DNA of 9,316 bases from an uncultured Hyphomicrobiales bacterium (GCA_903916165.1 CAIWVR010000443.1:1-9316), one strand, 5' to 3'. Counted from the first letter of the stretch, positions 1-6,913 are shown. Notes: generated by a model not told the origin, from the sequence alone. Made by a program: numbers and translations.

Positions 1-1
1 G

Positions 2-244
2 ACGCCCTATATCGGACAATTCTATTTCGACACGGCGATCTCGGGCTCGCGCGCCGCAATGGCCTCGCTGCGCGTTGTGACAGAGCCCTCGCACATCATG
101 TTCGGCAGCGACTGGCCCTACATCCATCGCGAATATGTCGACGAACAGATTGCCGCGATGCGCACCATGCCGGAGCTTGCGGATATTTTTGCACAGGTCG
201 AGCGCGAGAATGCGCTGGGGCTGTTTCCGCGGTTTGGGGGGTAA
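2..244 (+). CDS. Amidohydrolase family 2 (TIM-barrel) protein, C-terminal part only
   Basis: The reading frame is open from the window edge to a TAA at 242-244 and gives 80 residues; the start lies outside the window. The fragment has FYFDTA near its beginning and MFGSDWPY about 30 residues later. Both are typical of the last strands of the amidohydrolase-2 barrel (the family of aminocarboxymuconate-semialdehyde decarboxylase and related hydrolases or decarboxylases). The Asp of GSDWP is the usual catalytic or metal-binding acid on strand 8. The tail (ELADIFAQVERENALGLF) matches the usual closing helix, where a family member ends with an Asn that begins the ALxLF segment. Members hydrolyse or decarboxylate small cyclic or aromatic acids in the cytoplasm. 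It converges on the minus-strand operon, with a 54-bp gap holding a hairpin. Its substrate cannot be told from this fragment. An internal ATG at 59 is not the start, because the homologous frame continues upstream. Confidence 0.85.
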   Translation, partial: TPYIGQFYFDTAISGSRAAMASLRVVTEPSHIMFGSDWPYIHREYVDEQIAAMRTMPELADIFAQVERENALGLFPRFGG

Positions 245-258
245 AACGCGCCACGTAC

Positions 259-290
259 ACTCCTTCTCCCGCAAGGCGGGAGAAGGGATA
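259..290. repeat. Perfect hairpin between convergent genes (possible bidirectional terminator)
   Basis: An 11-bp arm CCTTCTCCCGC (262-272), a 3-nt loop AAG, and its exact reverse complement GCGGGAGAAGG (276-286) sit in the short gap between the amidohydrolase stop (244) and the FAH-family stop (299). The stem is strong enough to end transcription from both sides, but no T-run follows on either strand, so classical intrinsic termination is not proven. Short hairpins of the CCTCTCCCGC...GCGGGAGAGG type are, from memory, common dispersed repeats in this bacterial group. A degenerate relative is seen at 9190-9215. Confidence 0.55.
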
Positions 291-298
291 CTCACATT

Positions 299-1156
299 TC
301 AGATATGTCCGACCTTCACATCCATCGATCCCACCTTGGCGATGGTTGCGCGGATGGTGTTGCCTGGCAGGACGGGGCCAACGCCCTCGGGCGTGCCCGA
401 CAGGATCACGTCGCCCGGATGCAGCGTGTAGAAAGATGACGCCCATGAGATGAGGGTGGGCACATCAAGCACGAGGTCGCGCGTATTGGCCCTCTGGCGC
501 GCTTCGCCATCGACCGTGAGCACGAGATCGAGCCCGGCGGGATCGCCAATTTCATCTGCGCTCACAAAATACGGACCGAGCACGGTGAATGTGTCGAGCG
601 ACTTGCGCAGCGAGCGTTCCTCGGGACCGCGGATTGTCATGTCGAGGCCGATGCAATAGCCAGCGACATAGGTCAGCGCATCTGCCTTGCTGACGCGATC
701 AGCCGTCTTGCCGATCACGACGGCGAGCTCGATCTCGTGATCGTTGCGGCGCTCGTCGTGACGAATGAGGATCGTCTCACCCGCGCCGATGACCGAGCTT
801 GTCGCCTTCAGGAACAGGCCGACCTTCTGGATCTCGCCGACCTGCTGCTGGTGATGGATGCCGGCATCCGCGCGCGCCTCGTCGAGGTGCTTTTTATAAT
901 TGACCGGTGCCGCGACAATCTTTCCGGGATTGGCGACGGGCGCCAGCAGCTTCACATCCGCGATTTTCTTGCGTGTGCCGGTTTTCGCGGCGGCCTCCAG
1001 AGCGGGACGCAATGTGTCGAAATGTTCGATCAGAAGGTCGGTGCGCGGGAAGGGGTAGGAAAGCGCTGGCAATGCGGCCAAAGCCGAGGTGACGTCGATG
1101 ACATCCTCGCCGTCCACGAGGCCGAAGCGATTGTCGTCATATCGTGCAAGTCGCAT
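299..1156 (-). CDS. Fumarylacetoacetate hydrolase (FAH) family protein
   Basis: This 285-residue cytoplasmic protein has the usual length for the short FAH family, whose members use a divalent metal to hydrolyse, hydrate, decarboxylate or isomerise 2-oxo acids (acylpyruvases, 2-oxo-hept-ene-dioate hydratase/isomerases, 2,4-diketo-3-deoxy sugar-acid hydrolases). Visible motifs are NYKKH at 86-90, LFLKATSSVIGAG at 115-125, DHEIELAVVIGK at 139-150 with the metal ligands E141 and E143, the third ligand D172 in GLDMTIRG, and SGTPEGVGPV at 253-262 near the C-terminus. All expected metal ligands are present, so the enzyme should be active. The ATG at 1156 has an AAGGA ribosome site 8 nt upstream. 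It is the last gene of the minus-strand operon, 113 bp after the aldolase gene, and most of that gap is a palindromic repeat. In this context it probably cleaves or rearranges a 2-oxo or 1,3-diketo intermediate made by the SDR or aldolase; the exact substrate is unknown. Confidence 0.93.
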   Translation of the reverse strand: MRLARYDDNRFGLVDGEDVIDVTSALAALPALSYPFPRTDLLIEHFDTLRPALEAAAKTGTRKKIADVKLLAPVANPGKIVAAPVNYKKHLDEARADAGIHHQQQVGEIQKVGLFLKATSSVIGAGETILIRHDERRNDHEIELAVVIGKTADRVSKADALTYVAGYCIGLDMTIRGPEERSLRKSLDTFTVLGPYFVSADEIGDPAGLDLVLTVDGEARQRANTRDLVLDVPTLISWASSFYTLHPGDVILSGTPEGVGPVLPGNTIRATIAKVGSMDVKVGHI

Positions 1157-1178
1157 GTGTTTGTCCTTTATCGCGCGC

Positions 1179-1267
1179 CGTCATTGCGAGCGAAGCGAAG
1201 CAATCCAGAGGCCGCATGTGAGGCCAAAGATGGATTGCCGCGTCGCTTCGCTCCTCGCAATAACGAG
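1179..1267. repeat. REP-like palindromic repeat, copy A
   Basis: The element begins with CGTCATTGCGAG (1179-1190) and ends with the near-complementary CTCGCAATAACG (1254-1265), with AAGCAATCCA and TGGATTGCCGCG forming the inner arms. It fills the gap between the aldolase stop (1270) and the FAH start (1156), so it lies inside the operon transcript, where it would fold into a long hairpin. One outer-stem base differs from copies B and C (ATAACG instead of ATGACG). The left arm is the AAGCAATCC type and the right arm the GCGGCAATCC type, the same orientation as copy C. The inner loop contains GAGGCC twice and differs from the other copies. Confidence 0.85.
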
Positions 1268-1269
1268 GG

Positions 1270-2052
1270 TCAAATCTTGCCTTCGGCCTGCATCTTCCAC
1301 AAATCCCAGGCCCGGTCCACTTGCGTGTCGATGACGCGCGCGGTGGTTTCGGCCTCGCCCGCGGTGAGCGCCTCGATCGGCCCGAGTCGCATGGCTTCTG
1401 CCTGCAATCTGGCGTTATTTTCGGTATAGACGGCGCGGAAGACAGCCTGTTTCACGCGGTCACCGATGACCGTTGAGCCATGGCCGCGCATCAGCACAAC
1501 ATTGCCGTCGCCCAGCGATTTCGCCACGCCCGCGCCCAGCGCGCTGTTGCGGATGAGCAGGTCGGAGGCGTCGCCCGCAATGTCGCGGATTTCAAAAATC
1601 GGCGCGCAGATGCCGATGAAGCCGCCCATGTGGCAGACCGCGCGAAACGGCACGCCCTTCACGATGGAGAAGGGCACCACGGCCATCGAATGCGAATGGA
1701 CGACAGCCATGACGTCGGGGCGGGCGCGATAGATTTCGGCATGGATGAAGCGTTCGAGATAGACGGCGTGGCCGTTGGCGTCGAGTGCACGGCCGTCGAA
1801 ATCGAAGGTCACAATATCGGCTTCGCTCACCAGCCCCGGCGCCATGTTGCGCGCCAGCAGGAACCGGTCGGAATGTTTGTCGTGGCGCGCGCTGACATGG
1901 CCGAAGCCGTCGACCACGCCCTGCCGGAAGAGGATTTTATTGGCGGTTGCCAGATCCGCGAGCAGGGCGGCATCAGCGGGTTTCGAGGCGGCGGCGGTGT
2001 CCGCGATGGTCTCGGCGGCTGCGGCGGGATCGTCGAAGAGGGAGGTGCACAT
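1270..2052 (-). CDS. Class II aldolase/adducin family protein
   Basis: A 260-residue enzyme of the zinc-dependent class II aldolase/adducin fold (fuculose-phosphate aldolase, ribulose-phosphate 4-epimerase, and also several hydroxy-aromatic acid decarboxylases). Seen in the sequence: GHVSARH at 51-57, E100 and H104 in LERFIHAEIY, the zinc pair H119 and H121 in VVHSHS, and the third zinc ligand H191 in MRGHG, so the metal site is complete. The C-terminal part (VFRAVYTENNARLQAEA) resembles the branch that includes hydroxyphthalate-type decarboxylases, so decarboxylation is as likely as retro-aldol cleavage. The start is set at the ATG whose cat is 2050-2052, because it has AGGAG 6 nt upstream. 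The frame stays open 20 codons further upstream, but those codons encode MDCRVASLLAMT, which is simply repeat B translated. It is the fourth gene of the operon, 126 bp after the SDR gene. Substrate unknown. Confidence 0.92.
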   Translation of the reverse strand: MCTSLFDDPAAAAETIADTAAASKPADAALLADLATANKILFRQGVVDGFGHVSARHDKHSDRFLLARNMAPGLVSEADIVTFDFDGRALDANGHAVYLERFIHAEIYRARPDVMAVVHSHSMAVVPFSIVKGVPFRAVCHMGGFIGICAPIFEIRDIAGDASDLLIRNSALGAGVAKSLGDGNVVLMRGHGSTVIGDRVKQAVFRAVYTENNARLQAEAMRLGPIEALTAGEAETTARVIDTQVDRAWDLWKMQAEGKI

Positions 2053-2076
2053 GGGGGGCTCCTGATGTCCTTCGGT

Positions 2077-2169
2077 CGTCATTGCGAGGAGCGAAGCGAC
2101 GCGGCAATCCATCTTGGGCGGCTGCCATCAGATGGATTGCTTCGTCGCCTTCGGCTCCTCGCAATGACG
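2077..2169. repeat. REP-like palindromic repeat, copy B
   Basis: The outer arms CGTCATTGCGAGGA (2077-2090) and TCCTCGCAATGACG (2156-2169) are exact reverse complements over 14 bp. The inner arms hold GCGGCAATCCATC on the left and GATGGATTGCTTCG on the right. The element sits in the 126-bp gap between the SDR stop (2179) and the aldolase start (2052), inside the operon transcript. Its orientation is opposite to copies A and C: here the GCGGCAATCC arm is on the left. Its AAGCAATCC arm is longer than in the other copies, with the variant GAGCCGAAGGCGACG. Translated on the minus strand it produces a false N-terminal extension of the aldolase. Confidence 0.9.
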
Positions 2170-2178
2170 AGGCTGATG

Positions 2179-2931
2179 TTACTCATTCCCCGGCATCAGA
2201 GCCGAGCAGCCGCCGTCGACGAAGAGATCCGTGCCCGCGATGAAATCGGAATCGTCGGACACGAGAAACAGGATCGCCTTGGCGAGATCTTCCGGCACGC
2301 CAGGGCGATCGCGCAGGTTCTTCACGGGGCGTGTGGGATCGAAATGTTCCTTGCCGACCGGCGAGCCGATCTTGTTGGGCACCACGCTGTTGACGCGGAT
2401 ATTGTGGGGCGCGAGCTGGATCGCCATCGAGCGCGTCATGTTGGCGACGCCGCCCTTGGCCGCCGTATAGGCGATGGCGCGGTCGCGTCCGTAATAGCCC
2501 GACGTCGAGGACACGTTGACGATTTTGCCCCTGGCACCGGCCGCGATCATTGCCTTGGCGGCATGTTTTGCAAACAGGAAGGGCGCGGTCAGCGTGATCG
2601 CAATGGTGCGGTTCCATTCCTCGGTGGTGATGTCGAGCATGTGCTTGTTGTCGGAAATGGCGACATTGTTGACGAGAATGTCGAGGCCGCCGAAGGCCGC
2701 TGTCACCGCCGTCACTGTCGCATCAATGTCGCTCTCTTTGGCGACGTCGCAGACGAAGGCCTTTGCCTTGCCGCCTGCCGCATTGATCTCGGCCGCCACG
2801 CGCTCGGCGCGCTCACGGTCGAGATCGACGACGGCGACGCTGGCGCCTTCGCGCGCGAAAGTCTTGGCGACCTCTTCGCCAATGTTGCGGCCGGCGCCGG
2901 TGACGATGGCTGTCTGTCCCTGAAGTTTCAT
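2179..2931 (-). CDS. SDR family NAD(P)-dependent oxidoreductase
   Basis: A 250-residue classical short-chain dehydrogenase/reductase. It has the cofactor glycine motif TGAGRNIG (11-18), an acidic D36 after strand 2 (VVDLD), which usually means NAD(H) rather than NADP(H), CDVA (61-64), NNVA (88-91), the catalytic Ser in NVSS (about 141-142), and Y155/K159 in YTAAK. The C-terminal FIAGTDLFVDGG (230-241) is the family's usual end. One oddity is that the position normally held by the structural/catalytic Asn (the VNLTGPF segment) reads ITLTAPF, with T113. The start at 2931 is chosen because GGGAG lies 7 nt upstream and MKLQGQTAIVTG is a normal SDR beginning; the frame stays open 31 codons upstream, overlapping the hyuB end, with no SDR-like sequence. 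It follows hyuB by 19 bp and is probably co-translated. Likely role: oxidation or reduction of a hydroxy/keto intermediate in the pathway; substrate not deducible. Confidence 0.93.
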   Translation of the reverse strand: MKLQGQTAIVTGAGRNIGEEVAKTFAREGASVAVVDLDRERAERVAAEINAAGGKAKAFVCDVAKESDIDATVTAVTAAFGGLDILVNNVAISDNKHMLDITTEEWNRTIAITLTAPFLFAKHAAKAMIAAGARGKIVNVSSTSGYYGRDRAIAYTAAKGGVANMTRSMAIQLAPHNIRVNSVVPNKIGSPVGKEHFDPTRPVKNLRDRPGVPEDLAKAILFLVSDDSDFIAGTDLFVDGGCSALMPGNE

Positions 2932-2950
2932 CTGTCTCTCCCTGATCTTC

Positions 2951-4690
2951 TTATGTGCCAGCACGGAGCTGCGCGGTTTCGTTTTCATCAATTGTATAAT
3001 CGTCGTTCTGGCGTCTGGCGGCAACGCCGTAATCGCGCCGCGCCCCGTCCATCGTCACATAGCCTTCGCGCAGATCGCTCAGCACCAGCGCGGTGTCGCG
3101 CTGAAACCCGTTGGCGAAGCCGCCGCCGCCGGGCGTGTCGAGCTTGAAGCGGTCGCCGCCTTTCAGCGGATAATCGGCGTAGCGCGTCGGCAATTGCTTG
3201 GCGTGGTCGGTGTCCGGGTTGATGACAATATCCCCGGTGCGACCCTTGCCGCCGTGGGCCGCACCCATGGGGGCAATGACATGCTTGGTCGAGCGGATCG
3301 AGAAGCGCGCGTCTTCCAGATTCAGATATTCGCGGCGAATGCCGAGACCGCCGCGAAACTTGCCGGCACCGCCGGAATCGGGGATCAGCTCGAAGCTGAG
3401 CACGCGCGTGGGGAACTCGCTCTCGATGATCTCGATGGGCGCGATCTTGGCGTTCGACTGGTTGACCGACGTGCCGCTCTGGCCGTCCTTGCGGGCGCGC
3501 GCGCCGCCGCCGCCGCCCAGAATCTCATATTGCACATAGCCCTTGCCCGTATAGGTCGAGCGCCCGCCAAGAATGATCGAGCGCGAGCCGCAGCCATCGG
3601 CGCGCGCCATGTCGGGCACGATATCGGTGAGCGCGCCATAGAGCGCTTCCACCAGCGCATGGACGGTGGGATTATAGGTGTTCACAGGCGCCGGAAAACG
3701 CGGGTTCAGCACGGAGCCGTCGCGCACGTCGATGGTGAAGGCGCGCAGCAGCCCCGAGTTGATGAAGATATGCGGATCGACCAGCGAGATCAGCACATAG
3801 CCGATGGCCGCCTTCACCGTTGGCGGGCGAATATTGGCGGGGCCTTTCGTCTGGTCGGCGGAGCCTGAAAAATCGAAATGGATCTTGTCGCCGTGCTTTT
3901 CGACGACGACATGGATGCGCACCGGCTTGCCGGGCTCGACACCATCGTCATCGACAAAACGCTCGGCCTCGTAGCGTCCGTCCTTCCATTCGGCAATGGC
4001 CGCGCGCATGCGCCTTTCGGCGAGTTCGAGCAGGCGCGTGAAACAGGCCACCGCATTGTCGCGGCCGAATTTGGCAATCAGCTCGATGACGCGCTGTTCG
4101 CCGAGCCGCGACGAGCCGAGCTGGCCGCGAATGTCGCCCAGCACGAGTTCGGGCGTGCGGCTGTTGGCGGCAATGATGCGCTCGACCTCGATGTTGCGCT
4201 CGCCACGCCGCTGCACGCGCACGGCCGGCAGGTGGAGCCCTTCATTAAAGGTCTCCTTCGCCTGGCCCGAGCAGGAGCCCGGCACCGGCCCGCCGATGTC
4301 GCTCTTGTGCGCGATGGAGCCGCAAAAGCCCATCAGTTCGCCTTGAAAAAACACCGGCGTGATGACCGCCATGTCGGGCGCGTGCGGGCTGCCGCCCTCA
4401 TAGGGATGGTTGATGAGATAGGCATCGCCATCCTCGATGTCGTCATAGCTGCGGATGACAGCGGCGGTACAGGCGGGGAAGGCACCAATATGCAGCGGCA
4501 GCACGACATGCTGCGCAATGACATCGCCATCAGGTGCCATAATGGCGCAGGAGGCATCCTGCGACTCGCGGATGATGGTCGAGAAGCCTGTGCGAAACAG
4601 TGAGTTCTGCATTTCCTGCACGATGCCATCGAGGCTCGCGCGGATGATTTCAAGTTCGACCGCGTCCACGGTCTTGCGCGCGCTATCCAT
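2951..4690 (-). CDS. hyuB: Hydantoinase B/oxoprolinase family protein (HyuB subunit)
   Basis: A 579-residue protein of normal family length; the B subunit works with HyuA in ATP-dependent opening of cyclic amides (N-methylhydantoin, 5-oxoproline) or, in some members, carboxylation of ketones. Visible motifs are RESQDAS around 41-47, NHPYEGGSPHAPD at 94-106, AHKSDIGG at 127-134 (the His and Asp of these two stretches are the expected metal-site residues), NEGLHLPAVR at 149-158, GDIRGQ at 185-190, FDFSGSADQ at 272-280, GGGGGARARKDGQSG at 392-406, DSGGAGKFRGGLG at 438-450 and TPGGGG at 519-524. No domain seems missing. Its ATG overlaps the hyuA stop by one base (TGATG), with GGGAG inside the hyuA end, so translation is coupled and 1:1 complex formation is expected. 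No acetone-carboxylase gamma subunit is present nearby, which argues against an acetone carboxylase. Substrate unknown. Confidence 0.95.
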   Translation of the reverse strand: MDSARKTVDAVELEIIRASLDGIVQEMQNSLFRTGFSTIIRESQDASCAIMAPDGDVIAQHVVLPLHIGAFPACTAAVIRSYDDIEDGDAYLINHPYEGGSPHAPDMAVITPVFFQGELMGFCGSIAHKSDIGGPVPGSCSGQAKETFNEGLHLPAVRVQRRGERNIEVERIIAANSRTPELVLGDIRGQLGSSRLGEQRVIELIAKFGRDNAVACFTRLLELAERRMRAAIAEWKDGRYEAERFVDDDGVEPGKPVRIHVVVEKHGDKIHFDFSGSADQTKGPANIRPPTVKAAIGYVLISLVDPHIFINSGLLRAFTIDVRDGSVLNPRFPAPVNTYNPTVHALVEALYGALTDIVPDMARADGCGSRSIILGGRSTYTGKGYVQYEILGGGGGARARKDGQSGTSVNQSNAKIAPIEIIESEFPTRVLSFELIPDSGGAGKFRGGLGIRREYLNLEDARFSIRSTKHVIAPMGAAHGGKGRTGDIVINPDTDHAKQLPTRYADYPLKGGDRFKLDTPGGGGFANGFQRDTALVLSDLREGYVTMDGARRDYGVAARRQNDDYTIDENETAQLRAGT

Positions 4691-6750
4691 CAGGCGGCTC
4701 CCATGGTGATGATGATGTTCTTGTAATTATCCACCCGTGCCTGCTGGCCGGGGAAGACGACGGTGGTGCAATCGAGCTGGTCGACCACGGCAGGGCCAGA
4801 GAAGGTCGCGCCGACGTCGAGTTTTTCGCGCTGGTAGACGGGGCAGGAGAGTGTCTTGCCATCGAAGCGCATGTCGCGGTGTTCGCGGATGGCGTCTTGC
4901 GTCTTCAGGCCCTGCGGTATGTAGGAAGGGAGTTTCACCGGCGGCACGCGGCCGATGCCGCGCAGGCGGTAGCTGACGATCTCGACCGGCTCGTTGGGGG
5001 CCGTATGGCCGAACTGCTGGCGATGCGCCTCGTCAAATTCAGCACGCAGCTTGCGCAGGGCACCGTCGCCGAGCGTCTCGGGCAGCGGCATGGTCAGTTC
5101 ATAGCCCTGCCCGGCATAGCGCATGTCGAGCGAGCGTTCGATCTCGATGGCGCGCTCGGCAAAGCCTTCCGTCTGCAGTTCCGCGCGCGCATGGGCGACG
5201 AGATCGGCAAATTGCGCATCGACCGTGGCCTCGTCGATGCTCGCGAGCCGCGACAGGCGTGAGCGCACATAATCATGCTTCACGTCTGACATGACGAGGC
5301 CCATGGCGGAATAGACGCCGGGGAACAGTGGCACAATGACGCCCGCCATGCCGAGATCCTGTGCGATGCGGCCCGCATGCAGCGGACCCGCGCCGCCGAA
5401 GGCCAGCAGCAGGAAGTCGCGCAGGTCGTGCCCGCGCATGGTCGAGATGGCCTTCACGGCTTCCTGCATCTTCACGTTGATGATGCGGACAATGCCTTCG
5501 GCCGCATCCAGCATGTCCATGCCCAGCGGCCTGGCCACGCTGTCGACGGCGGCCATGGCGGCCGCCTTGTCGAGGCGCATCTTGCCGCCGAGAAAATTGT
5601 CCTCGCCGAGATAGCCGAGTGCGAGATTGCAGTCGGTGATCGTCGGCTGCGTGCCGCCGCGCCCGTAGCAGGCGGGGCCGGGCACGGCGCCGGCGCTGTC
5701 GGGGCCGACTTCGAGCGCACCGAACCTGTCGGCGCGCGCCAATGTGCCGCCACCCGCCGACACCGTGTTGATGTCGATCATCGGCAGGGCGATGTCGCGG
5801 CCGTCGATCTTGCCGCGATGCGACACGGAGGGTTCGCCATCCTTGATCAAAGCGACGTCGCAGGACGTGCCGCCCATGTCGAAGGTGATGAGGTTTTGCT
5901 GACCCGTCGTGCGGCAGGCCTGCACGGAGGCGGTGATGCCGCCGGCCGGGCCAGAGAGCACTGTGGCGACGGCCTTTTTCGCGGTGGCGGCGAAGGTCGA
6001 CATGCCGCCGTTCGACTGCATGATATATTTCTGTTTCGTCACGACGCCGGCACCCGAGAGGCGCGTCTCCAGATTGGCGATGTAGCTGGCGAGAATGGGT
6101 TGCAGGTAGGCGTTGATGACGGTGGTTGAGAGCCGGTAATATTCGCGGATCTGCGGCACGATGTCGGACGACAGCGAGACCTCGACGCCGGGCATTTCCT
6201 CCAGCACGATCTCGCGCACGCGCTGCTCGTGCTGCGGATGCAGGAAGGAAAACAGCAGGCACACGGCGACCGACTGGACCTCGCGGCGCTTGAGCGGCTG
6301 CAGCGCTGCGCGGAGCGCGTCTTCGTCGAGCGCCTCCAGCACCTCGCCCTCGAAGGAGATGCGCTCGGGCACCTCCGCTGTCAGCGAGGCGGGCACGAGC
6401 AGGGCCGGGCGGTCATACATGATGTCGAAGATCACAGCCCCGTGCGGGCGCGACTGCTCCTGCACTTCATAAATGCCGCGAAATCCCTTGGTGACGAGCA
6501 GCGCGGTGCGCACGCCCTTGCCTTCCAGCAGGGCATTCGTGCCCACCGTGGTGCCATGGCAGAAATAGGTGATGTCGGCGGGCGCCACGCCCTTGTCGAT
6601 GAGCAGTTCGACGCCGGCCAGAATGGCGCGGGAGGGATCGTCCGGGGTCGAGGGGATTTTCGCGATGGAGACCTCGTCGGTCTCCTCGTTCACATAGACG
6701 AAATCGGAGAAGGTTCCTCCGGTGTCCACCGTCACGCGATACTGACCCAT
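4690..6750 (-). CDS. hyuA: Hydantoinase/oxoprolinase family protein, ATP-binding HyuA subunit
   Basis: A 686-residue ASKHA-fold ATPase subunit that activates its substrate by phosphorylation for the HyuB partner. Motifs in order: VDTGGTFSDF at 8-17 (phosphate-1 loop), HGTTVGTNALLEGKG at 65-79, SNGG at 246-249, LSGPAGG at 265-271, FDMGGTSCDV at 290-299 (phosphate-2), SAGGGTLA at 331-338, GPACYGRGGTQPTITD at 358-373, and AFGGAGPLHA at 450-459. It is complete, including the C-terminal domain. The start at 6750 is chosen because GGGGAG stands 6 nt upstream and MGQYRVTVDTGG starts exactly where the family starts; an in-frame ATG 7 codons earlier (6771) has no good ribosome site. It is the first gene of the minus-strand operon and its promoter must lie in the divergent region. 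Homologues include N-methylhydantoinase A, 5-oxoprolinase and the beta subunits of acetone/acetophenone carboxylases; which activity applies here is not evident. Confidence 0.95.
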   Translation of the reverse strand: MGQYRVTVDTGGTFSDFVYVNEETDEVSIAKIPSTPDDPSRAILAGVELLIDKGVAPADITYFCHGTTVGTNALLEGKGVRTALLVTKGFRGIYEVQEQSRPHGAVIFDIMYDRPALLVPASLTAEVPERISFEGEVLEALDEDALRAALQPLKRREVQSVAVCLLFSFLHPQHEQRVREIVLEEMPGVEVSLSSDIVPQIREYYRLSTTVINAYLQPILASYIANLETRLSGAGVVTKQKYIMQSNGGMSTFAATAKKAVATVLSGPAGGITASVQACRTTGQQNLITFDMGGTSCDVALIKDGEPSVSHRGKIDGRDIALPMIDINTVSAGGGTLARADRFGALEVGPDSAGAVPGPACYGRGGTQPTITDCNLALGYLGEDNFLGGKMRLDKAAAMAAVDSVARPLGMDMLDAAEGIVRIINVKMQEAVKAISTMRGHDLRDFLLLAFGGAGPLHAGRIAQDLGMAGVIVPLFPGVYSAMGLVMSDVKHDYVRSRLSRLASIDEATVDAQFADLVAHARAELQTEGFAERAIEIERSLDMRYAGQGYELTMPLPETLGDGALRKLRAEFDEAHRQQFGHTAPNEPVEIVSYRLRGIGRVPPVKLPSYIPQGLKTQDAIREHRDMRFDGKTLSCPVYQREKLDVGATFSGPAVVDQLDCTTVVFPGQQARVDNYKNIIITMGAA

Positions 6751-6842
6751 TCCGCTCCCCGATGTTTCCATGCGGCGATCCCGCCGTCGTTGTCGTCAGG
6801 TTAGACGGGTTCGTCGGCCGGGACAAATACGAAGATTCTGGA

Positions 6843-6859
6843 ATCCCATAAAATGGGAT
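6843..6859. promoter_or_regulatory. Perfect palindrome, candidate operator
   Basis: The sequence ATCCCAT-AAA-ATGGGAT is a perfect 7-bp inverted repeat with a 3-bp spacer in an otherwise GC-rich non-coding region. It lies 92 bp before the hyuA start and 186 bp before the puuE start. Size, symmetry and AT-rich centre fit a dimeric helix-turn-helix regulator; IclR- or GntR-type regulators, common beside such catabolic operons, are plausible but unproven. No regulator gene is in the window. No other match to this 17-mer was noticed in the window by eye. Confidence 0.5.
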
Positions 6860-6913
6860 AGTGCCTTTGCGACTTTCACATGGATGGACGTCGTCTGGCA
6901 GGTTACTTTGGCC

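Noticed and set aside
1480..3147. Long + strand open frame (555 codons) antisense to the aldolase and SDR genes
   Set aside because: It lies opposite two clear enzymes, runs through a repeat element, is rich in Arg/His/Gly/Ala low-complexity sequence and shows no domain. Long antisense frames are expected at this GC content.
3194..4603. Several + strand frames opposite hyuB
   Set aside because: They are antisense shadows without ribosome sites or domains, while hyuB is conserved along its whole length.
5273..6262. Second - strand frame of 329 codons inside hyuA
   Set aside because: Shadow frame of hyuA, extremely rich in Arg, His and Ala, with no motif; the hyuA frame carries all conserved motifs.
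2951..6750. Acetone or acetophenone carboxylase identity for the HyuAB pair
   Set aside because: No gamma subunit or additional carboxylase subunits are next to the pair, and the neighbours are not those expected; HyuA/HyuB family is as far as the sequence supports.
4690..6771. Upstream ATG at 6771 as the hyuA start
   Set aside because: It has no good ribosome site and adds METSGSG, which is not family-like; the ATG at 6750 has GGGGAG at proper spacing and starts where homologues start.
6836..6864. Promoter TTCTGG-17-TAGTGC overlapping the dyad
   Set aside because: Both hexamers match the consensus at only about two positions, so the spacing alone is not enough to call a promoter.
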